Shown in pieces: positions 27,201 to 35,713 of a DNA stretch of 64,000 bases (within the stretch, counting starts at the first letter, position 1; each line of letters starts with the position of its first letter). The DNA is from CAJXNP01 sp050305935 (GTDB lineage Bacteria; Bacteroidota; Bacteroidia; Cytophagales; Cyclobacteriaceae): contig JBNLGG010000002.1 in the NCBI GenBank assembly GCA_050305935.1, positions 1 through 64,000 on the forward strand, written 5' to 3'. The notes below the pieces were generated by a model, which was not told the DNA's origin, did not search any database, and was given only the letters and a program-made list of their open reading frames with translations. Made by a program: the position numbers and the translations under genes.

Positions 27201-27546
27201 TGAGGGTAATGGCATTTTTCGGGTGGCTACTTTACCTCAAAGGGTGCAATGGTCTGTAGTAAACACGATTATGTGCGAAGATATAAATACAGATGGCAAT
27301 ATGGATATTATCATGGCGGGTAATTTTTATGAATACAAGCCGCAATATTCCCGGCAGGATGCCAGCTATGGTCATGTGTTATTGGGCGATGGAAATATGA
27401 ACTTCGAGTGGGTAGACTATAAAGAAAGCGGGTTTTTTATTCGCGGGGAAGTGAGGCATGGTGAATTTCTTTCTTTCAAAAAACACGATAACTTTATTAT
27501 CCTTGTTTCTAACAATGAACAACCGAAACTTTTCAAGACAAAGTAA
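24202..27546 (+). CDS. FG-GAP/VCBS and ASPIC/UnbV repeat lipoprotein (first copy)
   Basis: About 1114 residues from the ATG at 24202; a TTG further upstream is less likely. The lipobox is LFITAC followed by GISSQQ. The protein is a beta-propeller-rich array of calcium-binding FG-GAP/VCBS repeats with D-x-N/D-x-D-G-x-x-D-I/L-Y loops, such as GDINNDSLPDIYFTANM and GDLDNDGDLDLVVNN. In the middle is an ASPIC/UnbV domain (GAVVKMYADDQIILQENMPS, RGFQSS and FWPDGKFNRFENI). Such proteins commonly accompany SusCD pairs and are thought to be surface glycan-binding or processing components; enzymatic activity is not established. A paralogue lies 1.1 kb downstream. Confidence 0.88.
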   Translation: MKKEKVFGYFFLMLFITACGISSQQRDGQSIENSLFTLLPSEETGITFVNQVENQRNFNIFKYRNFYNGGGVAIGDINNDSLPDIYFTANMNENRLYLNKGNFRFEDISESAGVTGNKPWSTGVVMVDINGDGLLDIYVCNAGNMEGNNHDNDLYINNGDLTFTERATEYNLAKTGFTTHASFFDFDRDGDLDAYILNNSNIPVSSLGNAGDRKKRADQWEDVPEIFRGVGDLLMRNDGGKFVDVSEEAGIYGSLIGFGLGVYVCDLNEDHFPDIYISNDFFERDYLYINQQDGTFSEEIKEWTSHLCLSAMGVDMGDVNNDGLNDIFITDMMPEEDQRTKSVMEFEGYNIFKLKQNRDFYQQYIQNTLQINNGNRSFTEIAYFSGVAKTDWSWAGLIFDMDNDGYKDIYVTNGIIHDLTDIDFVDFFANEIIQNTVLTGEKEEVLNIIKKMPVVPLSNYSFHNKGDLTFENTSVTWGMDTPGFSNGCAYGDLDNDGDLDLVVNNVNMEAFIYRNESRQKRVDNNYLQLSFKGKDQNLFAIGAVVKMYADDQIILQENMPSRGFQSSVDYVMNVGLGKIQTLDSIHVFWPDGKFNRFENIKANQHLLFDQKDAVALPPTSQTSVMQLFSKADNSTFNPHIEDPFNDFDQERMIDRHLSKEGPALAVGDVNGDGNEDVFIGGAKRFPAHLYIQQDLGKFTEKANKWFDIDAGFEDTAASFFDADGDGDVDLVVGTGGNSTIDQNFYMARLYLNDGNGNFTRPENNLPTVKTNISVIAPFDFDEDGDIDLFVGSRSVPGVYGIDPEHLFLINDGRGNFSDGTERYAYDLKKAGMVTDAIWADMDGDGRADLVTVSEWGVPMVMKNSGKRLAKWDTELDSLKGWWKAVEAKDLDKDGDLDLILGNKGTNIPYPASKENPVKLFMNDFDNNGAIDQITTIHYNDGDYPIHMRKELTEQFPHLRNEKLKASDYAKMTIEQLFTSKVMENTVHKEVTISETIIAVNEGNGIFRVATLPQRVQWSVVNTIMCEDINTDGNMDIIMAGNFYEYKPQYSRQDASYGHVLLGDGNMNFEWVDYKESGFFIRGEVRHGEFLSFKKHDNFIILVSNNEQPKLFKTK

Positions 27547-27552
27547 ATTTTT

Positions 27553-28686
27553 ATGAACATGTATTCTCGATTTTTGATGATCTTTTTTGGGTCAATAACA
27601 TATTTTTTCTCGGCAAGCGCCCAGAATAATTTTGATAGTGGATTTTACTTGGACAACGATGGGACCAGCCATGAATGCTTGATTTTTAAAAATCGGAGTT
27701 TCTCGAGTCGGATTATTGTTAAAAATGGTGATGTACTCGATACATTAAGTGTTGAAGATGTTAAAGAATTTCAAATTTTCGGATTTGCTAAATACCGGAG
27801 GATGGAAGGAGAAGAGGCTTCCTTGAAAGAGAAAAGCTTTTTCGTCCGTGTATTGGTAACGGGTCGTGCCAACCTATACGAATCCTCCAGTGGTCGTTTC
27901 TTTTTTAGTGTCGATGACGGTGAAATAATGGAACTTGACTACCGAAAGTTTAAAAACGAAGAAAATCAAATAGTTCAAAAATTCTTTTTTAGGCAGCAAT
28001 TGTATGCAGAGCTAAATTGTGATGATTTAGAAAAAAAATATTTCGAAGAAATAGGATATAATAGGAGCTCCTTAATGGAACTATTTGTTAAATCCAACCA
28101 ATGCAACGGTGACCAAAGAGGGGAACATCTTTATAAAACCGGGAATTTCAATGACGACACACAATTGAAAATGTTTGCGGGAATTGGCTTTGGTCAAGCT
28201 AAGTTAGATGAGGGAGTTTATTCGTTCAGTGATGGAAAATTAGCCGGTGCAAATTTTTTGGCAGGTATCGAATACGGCTATTTCTTTAACCCGAAATGGG
28301 TTCTTGTTACTAGCTTTTATTTCCAAAGATGTGTTTCGTCAAATGATTTTAATTTTGGATCAATGAAACTCAACTACAATTCACTAAACCTCGGGGTTGG
28401 TTTGAATTTCATGGTTTTTGAGAAAAGTGATATTGAAATTTTGGCAGGTCCAGCCTACCAAATAGGATACCTACCTTATATTGAGGCGGAGTTGGGAGAT
28501 GCTTTAGACACCAAAAATTACAACAGGCTTACATCGGGTCTGATGTTGAATGCCACTGTGGCCAAGGGGCGTGCCAGTCTTGATTTTAGGTATGATATAG
28601 GCCAATCTTTCAATGATACTTCTGAGTTTGAAATCGATGGAAAATTAAGCTCTCAAAATATCGTACTTGGATACAAGATTTACTAA
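27553..28686 (+). CDS. Outer-membrane beta-barrel protein, unknown function
   Basis: 377 residues with a signal peptide ending FFSASAQ. The N-terminal ~190 residues form a beta-rich domain (FDSGFYLDNDGTSHECLIFK; FFFSVDDGEIMELDYRKFK). The C-terminal ~170 residues are a small barrel with alternating strands (FAGIGFGQAKLDEGVYSF; GVGLNFMVFEKSDIEILAGP; ASLDFRYDIGQS), ending near VLGYKIY. This matches the general outer-membrane beta-barrel layout of Bacteroidota (PorT-like). It sits between two large FG-GAP lipoproteins, 6 bp after the first and overlapping the start of the second by 1 bp, so it is part of the same operon. No specific family is recognised. Confidence 0.75.
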   Translation: MNMYSRFLMIFFGSITYFFSASAQNNFDSGFYLDNDGTSHECLIFKNRSFSSRIIVKNGDVLDTLSVEDVKEFQIFGFAKYRRMEGEEASLKEKSFFVRVLVTGRANLYESSSGRFFFSVDDGEIMELDYRKFKNEENQIVQKFFFRQQLYAELNCDDLEKKYFEEIGYNRSSLMELFVKSNQCNGDQRGEHLYKTGNFNDDTQLKMFAGIGFGQAKLDEGVYSFSDGKLAGANFLAGIEYGYFFNPKWVLVTSFYFQRCVSSNDFNFGSMKLNYNSLNLGVGLNFMVFEKSDIEILAGPAYQIGYLPYIEAELGDALDTKNYNRLTSGLMLNATVAKGRASLDFRYDIGQSFNDTSEFEIDGKLSSQNIVLGYKIY

Positions 28687-31600
28687 TGGTTTTCAATTTC
28701 CCCCAAAATAGTTATTTGACCTTTTATTTGGTCATCGCTCTATTTTTGACCTCATGTTCGAAAAGAGACAAGGTGTTTTTTAAAGTCGACAACAATCAAT
28801 CAGGAATCACATTTTCAAATACACTTCAAGAAGATGAAGACTTCAACATCATCGACTTTACTTATTTCTACAATGGCGGTGGGGTGGCCCTTGGTGATGT
28901 AAACAATGATGGCCTACCTGACATTTACTTTTCGGGAAACCAGGTGAAAAACAAATTGTATTTGAATAAAGGTGGGATGAAATTCGAGGATATCACCTTA
29001 AGTGCAGGGGTGGAAGGTATGAGTGAGTGGAATACTGGTGCAGTGATGGGAGATGTAAATGGTGATGGCTTGATGGATATTTATGTGTGTGCGATTGTTG
29101 GAATGAAAGGCCTTCAGGGCCATAATGAATTGTTTATCAATAATGGTGACAACACATTTGACGAGCGATCCACAGAGTTTGGATTGGACCTGGATACCTA
29201 CAGTTCAACTGCTGCCTTTTTAGACTATGACCTGGATGGAGACCTCGACGTGTACATCCTTCACCATGCGGTTCATTCGGCAGAATCTTTTGGGCATGCG
29301 GACCTGCGCCTGACCAGATCATATGAAACCGGTGACAAACTTATGAGAAATGATGACGGGCATTTCAAAGACGTAAGCGAGGAAGCTGGGATTTTTGGAG
29401 GAATCAACGGGTATGGAATGGGAGTGGCTGTTGCAGATTTTAACCAGGATAATTATCCGGATATTTATATTAGTAATGAATTCCATGAGGATGATTTGTA
29501 CTATTTAAATAATGGAGATGGAACATTTTCAGAACAGGTAAAAGAATCATTTACCCATATCAGCAGGTATTCCCTGGGCAATGATGCTGCGGACATAAAC
29601 AATGACGGGTTGCCGGATTTGATCAGCATGGACGTGCTTCCATTTGATGAAAAAGTACTTAAAAACACCGAGGGAGACGAAGATCTTTCCATTCTAAAGC
29701 TTCGCACAGAAAAATATGGCTATCATTTTCAGTTTTCCAGAAACATGTTGCAGATAAACCAGGGCAACGGAAGGTTTGTGGAAATGGGACTTTTCAGTGG
29801 CGTTGCAGCCACTGATTGGAGTTGGAGTGGTTTATTTGCTGATTTTGACCAGGATGGATGTCAGGATTTATTTGTTTCCAATGGCCTCCCTCGCCGCCCG
29901 AACGACCTGGACTATATGGAGTTTGTTTTCAGCAAAGAAATAAAAAAGACCATCGATGCCACCAACCTTGCCGATAAAAAAGCATTTGCTCTAATGCCCC
30001 GGGGTGAAAGCCAAAATCTTGTTTTTAAGGGAAATGACCATGTGCAATTTTCTAATGAAACGGATCAATGGTTGCCGAAGGAATTAACCAGCTCAGCAGC
30101 TACCGCTCTTGGCGACCTGGATGGAGATGGTGATCTTGACATCGTGGTCAATAACATCAATTCAACGCCCGGCATTTATATCAACCAAACCAACGAGAAG
30201 TCGAACTTTCTAAAACTCAAACTCAATTATATTGAAGCAAATAAATTTGGTATTGGCACCAAAGTAACTGTTTTCTCACAAGGCAAGCTGCAATTCAGAG
30301 AGCTCACTACCTCGAGAGGATTCCAGGCTTCTTCAGAGCCAATTGTTCACTTCGGATTTGGGTCGGTGGGCGTAGTAGATTCAATCATAGTGGTGTGGCC
30401 GGATGGCAGGTATGACATTCTTAGAAATATTTCTACCAACCAGCAATTGGATTTAAAACCCTCTGTCACATCAAACTATAAACCTAAAAGTTTAGCCCAA
30501 CCCAAGAATCAGATTCTCACCCGGATCAATAATGATTCCCTGGGCCTTGATTTCAAACATATTGAGGATCCGTACGCAGATTTTGATCGTGTGAAACTTC
30601 TTCCCTATCAGCTTTCTGATAGAGGTCCGGCCACAGCCATTGGCGACTTAAACAATGACGGCTTTTACGATATTTTCTTTGGGGGTTCGAAACACACAGC
30701 GGCTACCATTTTCTTTGGTCAAGATGAAAAGTTCAGGCGAGGTGAAATGGTGATTTTTGATGAAAATAATGTGACAGAGGATGTTGCAGCGACTTTTGGT
30801 GATTTTAATGACGATGGAAAAAAAGATTTGCTGGTGGGAACGGGAGGGGCTGACTTCTATGGAAAATCAAGCCCTTTGTTAAACAGATTATACCTGTCTG
30901 CGGGAGATGGATTTAACAAAACCTTGATTCCTGATTATTACGATAATGCCTCATGCGTTAAGGCATTTGACTTTGACAAAGATGGCGATTTGGATGTTTT
31001 TATTGGTAGTCAGTCAGTTTCCAATGATTTTGGAAAGACACCCGGATCTGTATTGTTAGAAAACAATAACGGAAAACTGGAGCCGGTTCAAAATGACTTA
31101 TTTGGTGATCTGGGAATGGTAACTGATGCTATCTGGTCAGATTACGATGGGGACGGTCATGTGGATCTGGTTGTAGTGGGAGAATGGATGGAACCGCTTT
31201 TTATCAGGAATACGGGTAAATATTTTGTGAAGGAAGAGGCATTCTTGGGTGACCTTTCAGGCTTGTGGCAAAGTGTTGTCGAATTTGATATTGATCATGA
31301 CGGGGAAATGGATTATGTGCTTGGAAACTGGGGCTTGAATTCAAAATTCAAGGCCACTAAGGACCATCCTATGCTAATGTACTATGGTGATTTGGATGGG
31401 AATGACACGACCGAAACTATTGTTTCCATAGAGAAAAACGGAACTTATTTTCCCCTGGAGTCCATTGAAAAATTATTTGATCAAATCCCAACCTTAAAGA
31501 AGCAATTCCCAAGCTACAAGGAAATGGCTGGTAAATCTACCGAGGAAATATTTAAATCTTACGATTTAAAAAAAGCAAGGAAATATAAAGTAACCACCCT

Positions 31601-31955
31601 GGCGACAGGGTATCTGAAAAACGAGGGTGGTCATTTTTCCTTCCACGAATTTACAGGTGATATGCAATTGTCACCCATCATGGCAATGATCGTGTACGAT
31701 TTTAATCGAAACAGTCAACAGGAACTCTTGGTGGCGGGAAATTATTTTGGCGTGCAACCTTACCAGGGACGGTTTGGCTCATTTAATGGAGCGCTGATTT
31801 ATGGAGAAAATAAAATCCTATTGGGGAAAGAAATCGGCCTGGAGCTTTACAATAAATCTGTCAGGGATCTTTCCATTATTCATGTGAATGGATTGGACTA
31901 TTTGATGGTAACAATTAACAATGATACACTTCAGCTTTATCAAATAAATAGATAG
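28686..31955 (+). CDS. FG-GAP/VCBS and ASPIC/UnbV repeat lipoprotein (second copy)
   Basis: 1089 residues and a clear paralogue of the 24202-27546 product: same order of VCBS repeats, ASPIC/UnbV domain and C-terminal propeller. The lipobox is LFLTSC followed by SKRDKV. Shared landmarks include FYNGGGVALGDVNNDGLPDI, the MRNDDG(H/G)F segment, ATDWSWSGL, and a UnbV part with ELTTSRGFQASSEP and VVWPDGRYD. The ATG overlaps the preceding stop by one base. Either copy could have a separate ligand. The pair probably arose by tandem duplication followed by divergence; no near-identical DNA tract is evident, so the event is old. Confidence 0.88.
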   Translation: MVFNFPQNSYLTFYLVIALFLTSCSKRDKVFFKVDNNQSGITFSNTLQEDEDFNIIDFTYFYNGGGVALGDVNNDGLPDIYFSGNQVKNKLYLNKGGMKFEDITLSAGVEGMSEWNTGAVMGDVNGDGLMDIYVCAIVGMKGLQGHNELFINNGDNTFDERSTEFGLDLDTYSSTAAFLDYDLDGDLDVYILHHAVHSAESFGHADLRLTRSYETGDKLMRNDDGHFKDVSEEAGIFGGINGYGMGVAVADFNQDNYPDIYISNEFHEDDLYYLNNGDGTFSEQVKESFTHISRYSLGNDAADINNDGLPDLISMDVLPFDEKVLKNTEGDEDLSILKLRTEKYGYHFQFSRNMLQINQGNGRFVEMGLFSGVAATDWSWSGLFADFDQDGCQDLFVSNGLPRRPNDLDYMEFVFSKEIKKTIDATNLADKKAFALMPRGESQNLVFKGNDHVQFSNETDQWLPKELTSSAATALGDLDGDGDLDIVVNNINSTPGIYINQTNEKSNFLKLKLNYIEANKFGIGTKVTVFSQGKLQFRELTTSRGFQASSEPIVHFGFGSVGVVDSIIVVWPDGRYDILRNISTNQQLDLKPSVTSNYKPKSLAQPKNQILTRINNDSLGLDFKHIEDPYADFDRVKLLPYQLSDRGPATAIGDLNNDGFYDIFFGGSKHTAATIFFGQDEKFRRGEMVIFDENNVTEDVAATFGDFNDDGKKDLLVGTGGADFYGKSSPLLNRLYLSAGDGFNKTLIPDYYDNASCVKAFDFDKDGDLDVFIGSQSVSNDFGKTPGSVLLENNNGKLEPVQNDLFGDLGMVTDAIWSDYDGDGHVDLVVVGEWMEPLFIRNTGKYFVKEEAFLGDLSGLWQSVVEFDIDHDGEMDYVLGNWGLNSKFKATKDHPMLMYYGDLDGNDTTETIVSIEKNGTYFPLESIEKLFDQIPTLKKQFPSYKEMAGKSTEEIFKSYDLKKARKYKVTTLATGYLKNEGGHFSFHEFTGDMQLSPIMAMIVYDFNRNSQQELLVAGNYFGVQPYQGRFGSFNGALIYGENKILLGKEIGLELYNKSVRDLSIIHVNGLDYLMVTINNDTLQLYQINR

Positions 31956-31956
31956 T

Positions 31957-32862
31957 ATGAGGAATTTAATGATCACCGTCTTAGCAGGAGTGCTATTATT
32001 TCTCCTGTGGTATTTCTTCATTAAATCAGGGGAGTATCAAGTCAATTTTACAGTCAAAACTTCCCCTGGGGATATTATTCAAACAGTCAGGATTTGGAAC
32101 CACTCACTAGGAAATGCCACCTTTGTGTCTGTCGATTCGCTGGATGGACTTACTCAGGAGATTGATAAAGATGGCCGAAAATATATTTATGAATGGAGTT
32201 TTGAGGAGATAGAAAACGCAAAAACCAAAACTTCAATTGTGATCAGCGAACCGGGGCATAGTTTTTTAAACAAGTTTCTGGTTCCATTTTTCGAACCACC
32301 AATCGAAACGACTGCCAATGAATTGTCGCACGAGATTTACGATGTGATCAAAGAGCATTTGGAGATCACAGATGTGGAAATAGTAGGCGTTGAAAACTTC
32401 GAAAGCAAATTTTGTGTGTGTACTTCGCTGGAAACAGACCAAACCGGTAAAGCTTATGGAATGATGAGGGATTATGGTCTGTTGACGTCCTTTATTGCAG
32501 ACCATGGAATGGAGGTGAGCGGCAAGCCGATGGTAGATGTTACCTCCTGGGGCCACAGTGACGGATCCCTCACCTTTGATTTTTGCTTTCCTGTAGTGCA
32601 ATCGGATAGCCTTCCGTCATCGAAATTTGTAAATTACAAAACCATTCAGGGTTTTAAGGCTATCAAGGCGATTTATCATGGAAACTATATTACGTCGGAT
32701 CGCGCCTGGTATGAATTGTTGAAGTATGCCCGGCAGCATGATCTTGATATCGCAGGGTTTCCCAAGGAAGTGTTTTACAACAACCCAAACCTGGGAGTGG
32801 ATGAGGAAAAATGGAAAGCAGAAATATTTATTCCAATAAGAGAAAACAAAACTGAGGAATGA
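31957..32862 (+). CDS. Membrane-anchored GyrI-like / SRPBCC-type ligand-binding protein
   Basis: 301 residues. One N-terminal transmembrane helix (about 4-25, ITVLAGVLLFLLWYFFIKSG). Then a region resembling a SRPBCC fold (YQVNFTVKTSPGDIIQTVRI...). The C-terminal ~150 residues resemble a GyrI-like (AraC effector-binding) domain, with FKAIKAIYHGNYITSDRAWY, ELLKYARQHDLDIAG and the final strand WKAEIFIPI. GyrI-like domains bind small hydrophobic or cationic ligands. Here no DNA-binding part is fused. It follows the second FG-GAP gene by 1 bp and overlaps the trehalase start, so it is in the sugar operon. Its role there is unknown. Confidence 0.75.
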   Translation: MRNLMITVLAGVLLFLLWYFFIKSGEYQVNFTVKTSPGDIIQTVRIWNHSLGNATFVSVDSLDGLTQEIDKDGRKYIYEWSFEEIENAKTKTSIVISEPGHSFLNKFLVPFFEPPIETTANELSHEIYDVIKEHLEITDVEIVGVENFESKFCVCTSLETDQTGKAYGMMRDYGLLTSFIADHGMEVSGKPMVDVTSWGHSDGSLTFDFCFPVVQSDSLPSSKFVNYKTIQGFKAIKAIYHGNYITSDRAWYELLKYARQHDLDIAGFPKEVFYNNPNLGVDEEKWKAEIFIPIRENKTEE

Positions 32863-34460
32863 TGAAGCTTATACAATTAAAAAACAATTGGTGGACAATA
32901 GTTGTCCTGGCGTTGATAGCCTGCCAAACAAAGAACCACAAAGCAGACCTTTCCTACACCGAATACTATCAAACCTCCTTTTTTAAAGAGGTGCAATCAG
33001 CGGGAGTCTTTGAGGATTCAAAAACCTTTGTGGATTGTATCCCTAAAAAACCTCTGGCAGAAATAGTTGATGCTTACAAAGAACAAAAGGGTGAGCTTGA
33101 CATCAGGGAATTTGTTTACGAAAACTTTGAGGTACATTCGTCAAAGGCCTCGCATTTTGAAAGTGATACCACGAGGTCAATTGATGAACACATTAGTTCG
33201 CTTTGGCCTGTACTGACCCACGACCCAGATAGTGTAAACACCTTTTCATCTCTTATTCCACTTCCCCATAAATATGTGGTGCCGGGCGGGCGGTTTAGGG
33301 AAATATACTATTGGGATAGTTATTTCACCCAGCTTGGGCTCATATTGGATGGTCAGGATGAAATGGCACTGAATATGGTCAATAACTTTTCATTTCTCAT
33401 TGATTCTATCGGCTTCATTCCTAATGGAAACAGGGCGTACTACCTGGGAAGATCACAGCCACCCTTTTATTCCCTGATGGTAAAGCTGGTTGCGATCGAT
33501 GATCCGGAGCTTTTTGCAGGTTATCTGCCTTATCTGGAGAAAGAATATCAATTTTGGATGCGGGGAAAGGAGCAACTTTCCAGTGAAGAGGTGGCTATTG
33601 ATCGGGTTGTATTAATGCCTGATGGCGGTATTTTAAACAGATATTGGGACAATTTTTCTTTTCCTCGCCCGGAATCCTTTCGTGAAGATTATGAATTGAT
33701 AGAGAAAAACGGGTTGAATCCTGAAGTAGCGTTCCGGGATCTCAGGGCGGGGGCGGAATCCGGTTGGGACTATTCCAGCCGGTGGTTTAGAGATCATCAA
33801 AACATTAGCACCATTCACACCACAGAAATTATCCCTATTGACCTGAATAGCCTCCTTTACCATCTTGAGATGACGATTGCTGAAGTTTATGTGTTGAAGG
33901 GCGATGAAATCAATTCCAACAAATATCGCCAGCTTGCAGGTGGAAGAAAAGCAGCAATTATGAACTATCTGTGGGATGGAGATGAGCAGTTTTTTGTGGA
34001 CTATGATTTTGTTTCCGGGAAGCCTACGGGTGTACTTTCGCTGGCAGGCGTTTACCCGCTGTTTTTAAATCTGGCGACGGCCTCCCAGGCTGAGGCGGTT
34101 AAAAACATAGTAGAAAGTGAATTCCTGGCACCGGGAGGTTTTATCACAACCTTGAATTTTACCGGTCAGCAATGGGACAATCCAAACGCCTGGGCGCCTC
34201 TTCAATGGGTAACCGTTAACGGTTTGGTTAACTATGGATACCACAATGTGGCTACCCAGGGAGCAATAAGATGGACAAACAGGAATCTGGAAGTGTTCCA
34301 GGCTACGGGCAAAATGATGGAAAAATATAATGTATTGAATCTGGACCTGCTGGCAGGAGGAGGCGAATACCCCTTACAAGATGGATTTGGATGGACTAAT
34401 GGGGTTTATCTTGCACTTACAGATTACCTTGAAACCGAAAAGAAACTTCTGGTAAAATAG
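32859..34460 (+). CDS. treA: Trehalase, GH37, as a lipoprotein
   Basis: 533 residues. It hydrolyses alpha,alpha-trehalose to two glucose with inversion. Both trehalase signatures are present: PGGRFREIYYWDSYF (about 142-156) and QWDNPNAWAPLQW near residue 445, where the usual Gly of the second signature is Ala. The general-acid Asp lies in RAGAESGWDYSSRW. The catalytic-base Glu lies in GGGEYPLQDGFGWTNG at the C-terminus. The lipobox LALIAC followed by QTKNHK predicts membrane anchoring, so trehalose is split outside the cytoplasm. ATG overlaps the preceding stop (ATGATGA). Last gene of the operon and convergent with the lacI gene. Confidence 0.94.
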   Translation: MMKLIQLKNNWWTIVVLALIACQTKNHKADLSYTEYYQTSFFKEVQSAGVFEDSKTFVDCIPKKPLAEIVDAYKEQKGELDIREFVYENFEVHSSKASHFESDTTRSIDEHISSLWPVLTHDPDSVNTFSSLIPLPHKYVVPGGRFREIYYWDSYFTQLGLILDGQDEMALNMVNNFSFLIDSIGFIPNGNRAYYLGRSQPPFYSLMVKLVAIDDPELFAGYLPYLEKEYQFWMRGKEQLSSEEVAIDRVVLMPDGGILNRYWDNFSFPRPESFREDYELIEKNGLNPEVAFRDLRAGAESGWDYSSRWFRDHQNISTIHTTEIIPIDLNSLLYHLEMTIAEVYVLKGDEINSNKYRQLAGGRKAAIMNYLWDGDEQFFVDYDFVSGKPTGVLSLAGVYPLFLNLATASQAEAVKNIVESEFLAPGGFITTLNFTGQQWDNPNAWAPLQWVTVNGLVNYGYHNVATQGAIRWTNRNLEVFQATGKMMEKYNVLNLDLLAGGGEYPLQDGFGWTNGVYLALTDYLETEKKLLVK

Positions 34461-34490
34461 GTTGATAAGACTCACCGGATTTTGGGTTTT

Positions 34491-35534
34491 TTAGCTATTG
34501 TCTTTTGTGGCAGCGATTTTTATCTTCACAGACGATTCCCTGATATTTAATTTGGTAGGTAATACAACCATCTCATGTGAATATCCGCCTTCCATGTTCA
34601 TTTGAGAGATCAGTATTTCGGTTGACTTTTTTCCGATTAAAAAACCTGGCTGGCTTACAGATGTCAGCCGTGGGTCGGTTAGCTCGGCAAACTGCCAATC
34701 GCTGAACCCCACCAGCGCCACCTCATCCGGAATTCTGATTTTTTTTTCTTTCAAAAACTGCATTACACCAAATGCCACTATGTCATTACATGCAAAAATT
34801 GCATCAGGGGGGTTGGCCAGTGAGGTTAATATTTGTGCTGCGCGATACCCACCTTCCTGTTGCCCCCCAAAGTCTTTTATCATGTATTCACTTTTTAAAG
34901 GGAGATTGTTTTCAGCCAGCGCGTCCCGATAACCATTTAGTCGATCAACACTGATGCTCAGGGTCTCGGGGCTCATGATATGGGCGATTTTCCGGCAACC
35001 CTGATCAATAAGGTGTTGAACCGCTTTTTTTGATCCCCGGTAGTCGTCTACTACCACATTTGTAGATTCGATGGCATCCATTCTCCTATCAAAAAAAACA
35101 ACCGGAACTTTTTCAAGGGCCTCCCGGAAGTGGTCAAAATTGTTGGTTTCTTTTGACATCGACACCAGCAATCCATCTACCCTGTGCGACAAAAGCGAAT
35201 GTGTATAATCAATCTCTTTTTCCATGGATTCACCAGATCTACAGAACATGATCCTATACCCTGCATCGTCTGCTGCCTCTTCGATTCCGCTTACCACCGT
35301 GGAAAAAAAGAAATGGACGATATCAGGGATGATGACACCGATGGTCTTGGTTTTTTGGCTTCTTAACTTCTGTGCAATGACATTAGGCTGGTAGTTGAGT
35401 TTTCGGGCCATGTCCAGCACCATGCTTTTGGTCTCCGGACTGATATCCGGGTGGTTTTTCAATGACCTGGAAATTGTGGAGGCTGAGACTCCCAATATCT
35501 TGGCTAAATCCTTAAGTGTAATATCCCTACTCAT
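34491..35534 (-). CDS. LacI/GalR-family transcriptional regulator
   Basis: About 347 residues from the ATG at 35534 (MSRDITLKDLAKILGVSAST). The 28 extra N-terminal residues of the longer frame precede the helix-turn-helix and are not part of the family. The HTH is followed by the hinge helix (YQPNVIAQKLRSQKTKTIGV) and a periplasmic-binding-protein-like sensor domain (GVIIPDIVHFFFSTVVSGIE; DGLLVSMSKE; VVFFDRRMD; PDAIFACNDIVAFGVMQFLK; LTSVSQPGFLIGKKSTEIL). The sensor binds a sugar or sugar phosphate. Position next to trehalase makes this the likely regulator of the locus, acting on the palindrome at 18867-18878. Confidence 0.92.
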   Translation of the reverse strand: MSRDITLKDLAKILGVSASTISRSLKNHPDISPETKSMVLDMARKLNYQPNVIAQKLRSQKTKTIGVIIPDIVHFFFSTVVSGIEEAADDAGYRIMFCRSGESMEKEIDYTHSLLSHRVDGLLVSMSKETNNFDHFREALEKVPVVFFDRRMDAIESTNVVVDDYRGSKKAVQHLIDQGCRKIAHIMSPETLSISVDRLNGYRDALAENNLPLKSEYMIKDFGGQQEGGYRAAQILTSLANPPDAIFACNDIVAFGVMQFLKEKKIRIPDEVALVGFSDWQFAELTDPRLTSVSQPGFLIGKKSTEILISQMNMEGGYSHEMVVLPTKLNIRESSVKIKIAATKDNS

Positions 35535-35713
35535 GGTCCAGTTATCAGGTAATCTTGTCAATATAGTTAATATTTGGATATTTTTAGGAAGTTCCTTTGA
35601 CATAAAAGGGAGAAACAAGGGTTGACTATGCCAAAGGTGTTTTAATAGCGGCCCACATTATTAAATGAATTTGATATCTAGTAAATTTAGCTTTAATCCA
35701 TCAAAATGATCAT

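Noticed and set aside
35535..35618. 28-residue N-terminal extension of the LacI regulator
   Set aside because: It lies before the helix-turn-helix, which in this family begins within the first ten residues.
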